In this document: positions 55,882 to 64,000 of the stretch, piece by piece
How positions within the stretch are numbered: position 1 is the first letter of the stretch
Layout of the letters: the number at the start of each line of letters is the position of its first letter
Source of the DNA: Gaertneriomyces semiglobifer
Taxonomy: Eukaryota; Chytridiomycota; Chytridiomycetes; Spizellomycetales; Spizellomycetaceae
Reading direction: 5' to 3'
Length of the DNA stretch: 64,000 nt
NCBI GenBank assembly: GCA_025558075.1
Contig: JAHLKF010000006.1
Location: forward strand, 1,011,970 to 1,075,969
The notes under the pieces: generated by a model
What the model saw: only the letters and a program-made list of their open reading frames with translations
Told to the model about the DNA's origin: nothing
Databases searched by the model: none
Program-made: the position numbers and the translations under genes

Positions 55882-56775
55882 TCATCTAACTACTCCTTTG
55901 AGTCTAGCAATCCCTATTGGGTAATAGCGGGGTGTCGCATCCTCTCGAAACAGAAACGCTTGGATACGTCCGTCGGCATTCTCAGAGAGCAGAACAAAGC
56001 CCTGCCCTACGCCTCTCATACACGGGTGATGCGGAAAGCCTGAGCATCTAGAATCCCATTGGTGGCGGGTACTGCTGGCATCCACCACACTCACCCATGC
56101 AGCCGTCGCATTCACCGGCACAAGGACGCTCCTTTCTATCCTCGGTTCGCCATCCTCGAGCGGATGAATCATCCGCTGATTAGATCTCCATGTTACCAAC
56201 GACGGGTTGGTAACAACGAGGACATGTCCTGTACTCTTGTTCTGCGCTGGGTAATTAGGGATCTCCCACGCAATGATGTCTCCTTCTTCAATGTCCCACA
56301 ATCTCGCCACAGAAGTCCAGCGGTCTTGGGCTTGATGGTCGGGTAAGGTTGCCAAACTTATGGCAAACCTCGCATATTCCTTTGCCCGCGGCATCGGCGG
56401 ATTGACGGCGGGATCTTCCGCATCTTTTGGGATACCATCCAACCATTTTGTGAGGCCTGAAGAGTAAAGGAGATACGAGACGAGGCACGAGCAGTCTGTG
56501 TGATAGATGCCCCGGCTGCCATCAATATCCGAAATATGCGTATAAGAGGTATTCGTTACTGTCGTTGCCGCCTGGATGGCGGAGTGGGCCAAAAGTGCCG
56601 ACGGCTTAGGGTCCGCGGGAAGTGGGGGAAAAGAAGACCTTGCGGAGACGGGAAATGCAGTTAGGTTGCAGCTATACCGATACTCTGTGGGTTCCTCAAT
56701 TGCGGAAGCTGCAGACGACGCTAATAGCAAGACAAGACAGGCGGCAAGCCTCGCTCCAACACCTCTGCCCACCAT
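55882..56775 (-). CDS. secreted NlpC/P60-like (papain-fold) protein
   Basis: Single exon, 297 residues. A clear signal peptide (MVGRGVGARLAACLVLLLASSAASA) is followed by an NlpC/P60-superfamily-like layout: YHTDCSCLVSYLL, with Cys95 in the place of the catalytic Cys of the DCSG motif (Gly replaced by Cys97); RAKEYARFAISL; IEEGDIIAWEIP; and STGHVLVV with the likely catalytic His184. Bacterial members with the same DCSgfV...GD..aW...GHv pattern are secreted or periplasmic cysteine peptidases or amidases. Cys residues at ~36 and in the C-terminal third (CSGFPHHPCM) may form disulphides. Possible roles are cutting bacterial peptidoglycan or a secreted protein substrate. Lack of introns and the bacterial pattern suggest acquisition by transfer, unproven. 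Confidence 0.75.
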   Translation of the reverse strand: MVGRGVGARLAACLVLLLASSAASAIEEPTEYRYSCNLTAFPVSARSSFPPLPADPKPSALLAHSAIQAATTVTNTSYTHISDIDGSRGIYHTDCSCLVSYLLYSSGLTKWLDGIPKDAEDPAVNPPMPRAKEYARFAISLATLPDHQAQDRWTSVARLWDIEEGDIIAWEIPNYPAQNKSTGHVLVVTNPSLVTWRSNQRMIHPLEDGEPRIERSVLVPVNATAAWVSVVDASSTRHQWDSRCSGFPHHPCMRGVGQGFVLLSENADGRIQAFLFREDATPRYYPIGIARLKGVVR

Positions 56776-57876
56776 GGGGAATTGACCTGCTGTTGTTCAG
56801 TTATAAGGAACTCTTTCATAACGGCTACCAAAGTATCCACCCAATAGAGAGCAACTACCAATCAGCCCTCGCTCCTTCCTCAATGCATCCGCCAATGCAT
56901 CCCCCTTCGCGTCCTGCGAGTTTTTAGGAAGAAACCATCTGCTACGTAGAAAACGCCTCATCGTTCACCTTCCCTGCCCAGCGCTCTAAAAGGCACAATC
57001 GCACTTGCAATGTCGATGCAGGCAGCCCAAGGCGATCAGTATACCCTAAACCACATGCCACCCACATTTTCACTGAACACTCTGATGGCAGTCGGTGGAG
57101 GCATTGCCCTCAGGACATTCTCTCCTAGATTGCTGTTTGATCTTCCTTCTTGATGTTCTCTATATTAGACCCACTGAACGCTCATATCACTGCATTTTAC
57201 TGCTCGCACCACCACTGCTGTTCTTAGTCACTAAAAAACACCGAAACAGCACCGAAACCAACAGAAAAAGACGCACAGCAACCAACAACAAACTACGGCT
57301 CCATGTTGTGATAATCGATCTCAGCACATTCGATTACACATGCATATCAACACACAACACTGTATTCCCACGCTGTTGCAGTCCACCAAGACTTTCCTGT
57401 CAGGAAAAGCAATCTGGAATGTGACAAGCGCCTACCGACGATAAGTATCAGATTCGCATTCATGACGGCTACTAATCAAATGGACGCAACTGGAAATCAA
57501 GTGAGGACTTCAACTGGGTCAACTGGTCCTTACCATGGCTGTGGACGTTACCCTGACCGGGTAAGCGTGAATACAGCAAGCACACTCTGAACCCCCCACT
57601 TTTGTCTCGGCGGGGGAATTCGTTGCCATTGTTTGTTCTGTTTCTGGGCTACCACAAATAGTGCGCGGTCAACGCGAACAACAACCACCTCTTCAATGAA
57701 TGCGTTCCGTCCTGTCGACTAACCGTGATGACAGAGCGGCCGGGCCGAAAGGGATGTGGAGCAGAAATCCTCTGGACTATCGATGAGGCGGATGCCATCA
57801 TGCAACCTAAGTTATAAATTTCCTCCGCTTCCCTTTTCCCTCCCCGTCATCTGCACTTGGGAACTCGACGATCATC
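56776..57876. other. intergenic region, 1.1 kb
   Basis: Divergent promoters of the secreted protein (-) and the seven-helix protein (+). An ATG at 57462 opens a short Thr/Asn/Gln-rich frame that cannot be joined convincingly to the next gene. Nothing else is supported. Confidence 0.4.
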
Positions 57877-58983
57877 ATGGCGTGGTCTACCAATCTCGTC
57901 CATTCTCCCGAAGAAGAGATTTACATGGTCATGTTCCTAACGTATGCTACTGTTCAAGTTTTCGCTTGCACGAAAATCCTCTGGAACAATATGGACCGCT
58001 GCACTTCGCTCGTCTGGATCGCTTCCACGATAGCCAACGGGGCAATCTTTGTTGCTACTATCGTCAATTTGGTGGAAAATTGTTACGACGAGGGCAACAG
58101 AGCTACTCCGAAACCTCTTCGTAAAGTTTCGTTCCTGCAAGTGGCTGGAGCACCATAACTGACATGTACGTTTGTTTCCACAGCCGTTCTCTCGTCTTGG
58201 TCGATCACTATTTTCCGCATCGCCTATCCTATCGCTGCTGGGAGACGTATGGTCGCGCTCCTCCAACGCAGTAATCCTATTGTTCGTTTCGGTCTTTTTG
58301 TCCCCATCTGCGCCAATATGGCCATGTCCATCACCGCGTCATCCATGGTGGTTGCTACTACTGTCGGTGCTCCTCGTTTCAATGTTGCAATTAAATACAA
58401 AATGTTCACTGGTATGTAATTCGTCTTACAACGCTTTTGTTCGGTCAGGTGTGTTCAAGAACTTTGATCATTTTCATATCCTTCTCTGTCAGTGGACAAT
58501 TCGTTCACTTTTGCAACGGATATGATACTCAACATCATTTTTCTGTACTGTCTCGGCGACGGATTGAGGTATGTTCGGCAACAAGACTTATCAACCGCAT
58601 TCCAGAATATTCTCACCAACTCTACGATCACCAGCATAAGTACTTTACCCGACATCTTAAAATACTTCACCAAGCCCGCCGTCTTTCGAGTCATGGCGTC
58701 CGGAATATTTGCCATAGTGGCCATCGTTCTCAACATAAAAATAAAAAATCCCGCCGTCCCATTCGTGATTTTCTGGCATGCGTGGACTTTGCACGCGTTT
58801 TTGGAGTTCTCATATGTTGCTGTGGCAGAGCTGGTTCGAGAGGCGACTTCCAGACTTTCGGCTCAACCTACGAAGAAGACTGGAAGTGATTCTGTAACTG
58901 GACGGTTTCAGATTGTCAGTACAAGAAAGGCGTCAGCTGGCATTAAGCCTCCGTTGTCAACTTTTCCGAGTACGACTGTTTAG
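57877..58983 (+). CDS. orphan seven-helix membrane protein
   Basis: Exons 57877-58120, 58184-58411 and 58493-58983 join (introns GTAAAG...CACAG and GTATGT...GTCAG) to 320 residues. Hydrophobic segments appear in order: IYMVMFLTYATVQVFACTKI, LVWIASTIANGAIFVATIV, SSWSITIFRIAYPIAAG, VRFGLFVPICANMAMSITAS, FATDMILNIIFLYCLGDGL, VMASGIFAIVAIVLNI and FVIFWHAWTLHAFLEFSYV. That gives seven helices, a short N-terminus and a basic, Ser/Thr-rich ~55-residue tail, a layout like that of a receptor. No signature of class A, C, Git3, Ste2/Ste3 or rhodopsin (no Lys in the last helix) is evident. I do not recognise the family. Topology is well supported; signalling is inference. Confidence 0.65.
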
Positions 58984-59895
58984 AACAGCGGTTGTGGAAG
59001 GAACCTCCACCCTTTTGATTCACTGAAGCGTCGAAGACAATAGTTATAGGTTAGTAATTTGCTGTGTTGGTTTTGTTGTTCCTAATATTACCATTTCCAC
59101 AATTTACTTGCAAGCATGCTTTCCTCAGTTGAGATGGTCTCATCTCGGTGATGGATATGCAGCTTGAACAAAATGAAACGATTCTTGGAAGCGTTGACTC
59201 CGAAATTCGCGAAAATGTCACGAGAATACCTTTAGCGAGGTTTCTTTTGTGAAAGACCCAGATTCGGTGTTGTGTTGGTGAAATGTGTTGTGAGATTCAT
59301 CTCATCCTGCTTTCTAAACTGGCCTGAAACTGAGCTCTTTTGTCTGGTATGAGCCAAGCATCGAGGTTCATCTTCGGATGATGCCTAATGGAAAAAGATC
59401 ACGCCTTGGTGGCGTCAATAGTGGAAAACAGCATCTCTATTGATGCTTTGGTTCTTCTTATTAATGGGTGGCCACCTTCTGGTGGATTTGTGGGTCGATT
59501 TCTGTTGTTACGGCAGCTACCTAGTTGATCCGTATTTTCTATTTCTTGAAAAATCGGAAGACATGGCTTGCGGGTGAATGGCCTGAAGAATTCGTTCAGC
59601 GTTGGATGAAATACAACCACTACATCCCCCGCTGAAGGTCTTCTTCATTTTTTCGATGCATTTTCACCGAGAACAAACTGTGTAGAATAATCAGTCGAAA
59701 TAAAGTAAACCGCGGTTAATTATTAGTTATTATGTCATTGGCTGTCGGAGTTTGGATAAATTTATTGGAGCGTACCTTAGACTTGACGCGCCGTGGCATA
59801 GATGGAGCCGTGGTATATATGAGCCGATATGTACAGAGCCGTGGTATAGACCTCAGTTACCTCGTCGAAGCGATTACTTGGCAGACATCGTCAGT
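58984..59895. other. intergenic region upstream of class C GPCR
   Basis: About 0.9 kb, mostly A/T-rich. Near the receptor start are two exact copies of GAGCCGTGGTATA (59805-59817, 59836-59848) and one looser copy (59789-59800). An open frame continues in phase with the receptor from 59752, but without an ATG before 59896. Confidence 0.45.
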
Positions 59896-62885
59896 ATGAG
59901 ACTATGCGGCAAAGGGTTCGCCGTCGGCGTGTACCTGCTCCTGCCCTTCCAAGCCGCATTTGCCCTCACAGATATCACTATCGGCCTCATATTTTCATTC
60001 TCAGGTGAACAGAACTGGGATTGGGTCCCGGACGCCGCTCTGTATTCCATGAGCGCGGCTGTTCGTCATGCCAACGCTCTGGAGATCATTCCTGGCGCGA
60101 ACATCAACCTCCTGGCAGTTGACACCCACTCTACGCCCAGTTCCGCAGTCCGCGCCGCGTACGAAGTCGCCACGGCAGGGGCATTCGCAGTCGTAGGTCC
60201 CGGTGACTCCCACACGGCAGTGTACTCGTCGATCGTGACTGGGAGTTTCAACCTGCCCACTTGTGTTATCGGCGCTGGGGGAACAAAATTCGCAGACCGC
60301 ACCACCTACCCCAACGTGTTCCGTCTCGTTCGGGGCGTTGGGCAAACGGTGATTGCGGTGCTTCAGTATATCCGAGAAATGGGATGGTCGAGAATGGGCT
60401 TCCTCTACAGCGGGGGTGAGATGGGCACAAGTCACGTGGATCCCCTCATCACTTATGCGCAAATGCTGAACATCGACGTTAGGGTTAAAGCCAGCTTCAA
60501 CAACGACGGCCACTTCGGGGGAGAGGATTCGGCCATTGAGTCTCTCAAGTCGTCGAACGTGCGCATCATCTTCGTCGCTGGTCAGGATTTTGAGTGCACT
60601 CGGATCTGGCTCAAGGCGTACCGGGCTGGATTGGTCACTTCCGATTTCGTTTGGGTGACCACAAACGATTTAAACGCGTTCGGGGCGGTCGGGGAGGAGG
60701 GACCAGAGTACAATCTCACAGCAACGCCTGGCGCAACAAATCCCAACATCCTCTCAACACTAGGGCGCGATATTGCGAGCAACACCGGCGCGCTATTCTC
60801 CAGCATCCCCCCTGCCAACGAAAGCTCTCCGGCATATCTGACGTACCTCGACAATTACAATGCCTTGTATGACCAAGAGGAAGGCGATTATTGGGACTAT
60901 TGGGACGAAGATTGGATCTGGGATTGCGCCATGGCTATCTTTTACGGTTTTGGAGAGTTCTTAAGCACAAACAGCCTCAGTGCCTCCGTGTTAGTAAACC
61001 CGAACTACAACGACCCGCAATTTGCGGCTGTCACTAACTTGAGTATTTTCAATACGAGCAAGATTGGAATGTACGGGCCATACGATTTTGTCGATGGCGA
61101 TTTCGTCTACCAGCGGCAAGAAATAATAAACGTCGACTCGCGTAACGTTGTGGCCAACTTCGACCCTTACACTAACGTAACGGTGACCGAAACGGAGGTG
61201 ATCGGAACCCCTGTTCCGCCCATCAACTGGACCGTCTCCGTAAACCTTAACAATCAAGTGTTCTTTGGCGGGAGACCGGGTACCGATATTCCCGCTGACC
61301 ACCCGTCCCCGAACAACCTCAACCCCACGTGGAGGTCCGGGCAAGGGGCCGCGTTCGGTGCGGCGGCCGCCACCCTTCTCGCCACTAAAGTCTTTCTGCT
61401 GGCGGCCGTGTATCGGTACCGTTCGAAGCCTGTGATCCATCGTGCGTCTTGGAAGTCTCTTGTAATGATTCTGATGGGACTGATGCTTGGGGACGTTGCC
61501 ATCTTCTTGTACATTGGGAGGTTGAGCGCGGCCACCTGCGTTGCTCAACCGTTCCTCCTCAACGTTGCGTTTGGGCTCGTATTCTCAAACATAATGGCCA
61601 AAACGTGGCGCATCTACAAGATCTTTAACAACCACTACAAGATGTCCAAACCCATACAAGACATCCACCTCATGCTATTCAGCCTGGTGGTAGTCCTAGT
61701 CGAGATCCTAATCTCCATTATTTGGGTCGCCGTGAGCAGGCCCATCGAGACAGATATTGCCGTTACTGAGTTGGACTTCGTGCGCGCTTGCGTTTCCCCG
61801 AACGGCCGCATTCAGTCACTCATGATGGGTATCAGCCTTGGTTTTAATGGTGTGCTTCTAGTGCTCACCACCATATTGTGTTACAAAACCCGGAGTGTCG
61901 CTTCGGCGTACAACGAAACCAAATGGATTGGCCTGTCCACCTATAACATTGGAGCTATCTCTGCACTCTTCCTTCCCCTTATATTTACTACGGTACGTAC
62001 ACCGGAGCTTATAGCTGACGGTCGTCTTGCGCTTACTTCACTTATCGGAACATGCCTCGCCTTACTCTCTGACTGCAGACGTTTGCCGGCTACGCTTTCA
62101 TCCTCCGCAGTCTTCTGATCCTCCTTTCGACTGGAGTGACGGAAGTTCTCCTCTTTGTTCCGAAGTTAATGCAGATCGTCACACCGGGCGACTCGACCTC
62201 AGCCATGGTCAAGAAAATGTTTGAGATGAACGACTCTAGTAGCAACCAGGCGAAGGTGCAGATCGGCGCACAGACGCGGACCGGACTTAAAGACGTATTC
62301 GGCTCGTCCAAGCATGCGAATTCTTTCATCATAACAAACGCAGCTGTTCTGGTCTCCTCGACCGGCGGGTTCTGGCTCTCGTGGGCTCTTTCTCGGTGGG
62401 AGAAATGCAACGTCACGGTCAACCCGGGACACATTGTCGTGGAAATTCTGCCCGCCTCCCAGCACGCGGTGTCTCAGTTCAAAGTGTTTCGCACTGAGAA
62501 AGTAGCCGTACGGAACGAGTCCCAGCTGACTAATTCGTCTCATCCCGACGATCCCAACGGCACCGATGCTCAGTCTTCAGTGGCGTTGAAGACGTCCCAT
62601 CCATCAGGTGCCGGCGGAGAGGAGACCGAGAAGAGTGTTGTGGCTCCCACTACAATTCGCGTGGTGACTTTAGACGGCACCATGGACCTGTTACTAACGC
62701 GCCAGGTCGCCAAGGATCTGACTGACCTTCTAAGTGGCATGCAGGAACCGAGACCGAACTTGTCGCTCAAGCCGAACTCGTCGCTCACGTCCAAAGGCGT
62801 TCATGTCCCGTCCAAGACAATAGCAAGAGTGACAAAGACTGCTGCCGTTGAAATGCCTCCCGTGTCCGTGCCCGACAGTGAATAA
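59896..62885 (+). CDS. class C (GABA-B/mGlu-like) G-protein-coupled receptor
   Basis: Exons 59896-61992 and 62079-62885 join over an 86-base intron (GTACGT...CTGCAG) to 967 residues. A signal peptide (MRLCGKGFAVGVYLLLPFQAAFA) precedes a periplasmic-binding-protein-like ligand domain (~25-450: ITIGLIFSFSG, AFAVVGPGDSHTAVYSS, YPNVFRLVRGVGQTVIAVLQ, VRIIFVAGQDFECTRIWL). No Cys-rich domain links it to the seven-helix domain (~500-780), as in GABA-B receptors. The helices include AAAATLLATKVFLLAAVY, LVMILMGLMLGDVAIFLYIG, NIMAKTWRIYKIFNN and YNIGAISALFLPLIFTTTFAGY. A long Ser/Thr-rich cytosolic tail follows. Several N-glycosylation sites are present in the ectodomain. The ligand is unknown. Start is placed at the ATG of the signal peptide. 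Confidence 0.9.
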
Positions 62886-63158
62886 ACAGAAACTGGGTTA
62901 GTGCTACATACCCGCTGGGCTCGAGTTCATAATTCCAGTGCTTCAATAGCCTTACGATTAGGAACAACAAACGTACCCACCGCTGAGATATTCTCATAGC
63001 TTTCCCAATGTTTCGTTGTCGTCGATGGTATATTTTACGTACGTTGTCCCCATTGTCAAGGATTCTGCTTTATTAGGCATTAACACAACGATTGGATCGG
63101 TTATGTAAATGACGGGGGGTGCAGACATAAGAAAATAAAGCCACCCCCGTCCCTGTAT
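62886..63158. other. 3' flank of class C GPCR gene
   Basis: Non-coding, A/T-rich sequence between two convergent genes; no feature seen. Confidence 0.35.
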
Positions 63159-63592
63159 CTACATTGATTTATCTATGTGGTTTTGTGAACAATGCTTGTC
63201 TTGCGTTTGTATGATTTGGTCTTTTCCATCGTTTCTTTTTGGCGTGTTTAGGATCCCGGTGCTCTTGAGCTTAACGTCGCTAACAGTAGACTTCTTGGAT
63301 AGGAAGTGATGCAGGGGATTCCGCTTGCCTTTTATGCAACTTCTGTGGATGACAGCTCGTCAGAAATATCACTGTTTGAAGCAAAGAACTAGCCGTATAC
63401 ATACCCAAATGTGACACAGCAATCCAAGTCGTCTTCAATAAACCCCGGATGGCTTGCGTCGTTCCATGCGACTGGTATGCTGACTTTCCCTACTTCCACC
63501 GCGAAGCACCAGTTTTTCCCCCCAGGCACCACAACATCGAAGGTCGTCGTTTCGCTTTTACAGCGAAGATCCCAGATGATCCTTTTTAGCAA
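63159..63592 (-). CDS. possible gene end, two exons (partial or orphan)
   Basis: Minus-strand exon ~63592-63405 (FDVVVPGGKNWCFAVEV, then ASHPGFIEDDLDCCVTFG) joins a second exon 63342-63159 (GSCIKGKRNPLHHFLSKKST, ending HIDKSM) over a 62-base intron with GTATGT donor and CCACAG acceptor. The second exon is open for 61 codons only in the spliced frame, which supports it. No ATG opens the first exon; an acceptor-like ACAG just upstream suggests an earlier exon beyond the inverted repeats at 63631-63767, or loss of the 5' part. I do not recognise the family; the tail is basic and polar. Confidence 0.35.
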
Positions 63593-64000
63593 AGCTCTGT
63601 TCTGCGAGACGTTCTAAACACTTTGCTACAACTTGGGTCGGAAGTCTATCTAAGGCGAAGCCTTCGCGCGTCAAGCGTCCTCCGCCCGACCGCCTTTCAA
63701 AAGCACTTTAAACTTCCGACCCAAGTGGTAGCGGAGGACGCTTAACGCGCGAAGGCTTCGCCTTAGATTCTCTTCATAATCCTGTCCGAAAGGAAAAGGA
63801 CAGAAGGTGAATTACTTTTGATAAAAAAACAAAGCAAATCTCAAGGAAAGGGTTGGGAACGGCGACACGGGTGCGAACAATGGGATGAAGATGCACTGTA
63901 CCGTAGCGATCCCGACGTCGTTTTACCAACTGAACTCCCCCAGCGCCCCAATGAGAGAGAGTCAATGGCCGTTCCCCAAGCGGTCCCACTCCACCTGCAG
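63593..64000. other. window end, no supported gene
   Basis: Apart from the inverted repeats, only a 71-codon minus-strand frame (63774-63989) is present, with no recognisable domain. Confidence 0.4.
63631..63767. repeat. two interleaved inverted repeats (A-B-A'-B')
   Basis: Arm B at 63649-63685 and arm B' at 63731-63767 are complementary at 36 of 37 positions. A 14-base arm A (ACTTGGGTCGGAAG, 63631-63644) has an exact reverse complement A' at 63713-63726, inside the B-B' loop. The order A-B-A'-B' would allow either hairpin or a pseudoknot-like fold if transcribed. Confidence 0.85.

Overview
This is a stretch of a eukaryotic nuclear genome, most likely from an early-diverging (zoosporic, chytrid-like) fungus. 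Genes are dense and lie on both strands. Most are split by short GT-AG introns, typically 55-115 bases, and joining those exons gives continuous proteins that match eukaryotic families (AP-2 mu, UPF2, CLASP, USP16/45, CSC1/TMEM63, MDC1). The fungal placement is an inference. It rests on intron style, the CSC1-type and HMG-box proteins, and genes that most Dikarya lack: a cobalamin-trafficking MMACHC homologue, DNA polymerase theta, an MDC1-type mediator and a class C GPCR. I saw no convincing rRNA, tRNA, CRISPR or transposase gene.

Layout. 1-984 (-): AIP-like TPR co-chaperone, cut by the window edge. 2059-3270 (+): disordered orphan. 3608-9196 (+): intron-less helicase-polymerase (Pol theta). 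9244-10129 (-): MMACHC-like B12 protein. 10447-13028 (-): MDC1-like FHA/BRCT protein, divergent from the AP-2 mu gene at 13443-15183 (+). 15687-17142 (-): HMG-box protein of the MAT/SexM-Sox type. 18902-22187 (+): type II membrane protein with a Thr-Pro-Ser stalk. 22259-22853 (-): small orphan. 23605-26735 (+): MHYT membrane sensor. 27347-28688 (-): FHA protein. 29604-34043 (+): 14-exon CLASP. 34283-34999 (-): ThiE/TenI-like barrel. 35222-36010 and 38538-39808 (+): two related HExxH-family genes with a repeat-bearing gap between them. 40554-44202 (-): CSC1-like channel. 44707-48461 (-): UPF2. 49588-50545 (-): Tra2-like RRM protein. 50885-52225 (+): orphan. 52698-55073 (-): USP16/45-like deubiquitinase. 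55882-56775 (-): secreted NlpC/P60-like protein. 57877-58983 (+): orphan seven-helix protein. 59896-62885 (+): class C GPCR. 63159-63592 (-): possible gene end, beside an unusual pair of interleaved inverted repeats (63631-63767).

Themes. Two genes point to double-strand-break repair (Pol theta, MDC1-like). One points to B12 handling. Several are membrane sensors or surface proteins (MHYT protein, CSC1 channel, seven-helix orphan, class C GPCR, Ser/Thr/Pro-stalk protein). The ThiE/TenI-like and NlpC/P60-like genes resemble bacterial families and are candidates for horizontal transfer. Intron positions were inferred by eye from splice signals, frame continuity and family knowledge; transcripts would confirm them.
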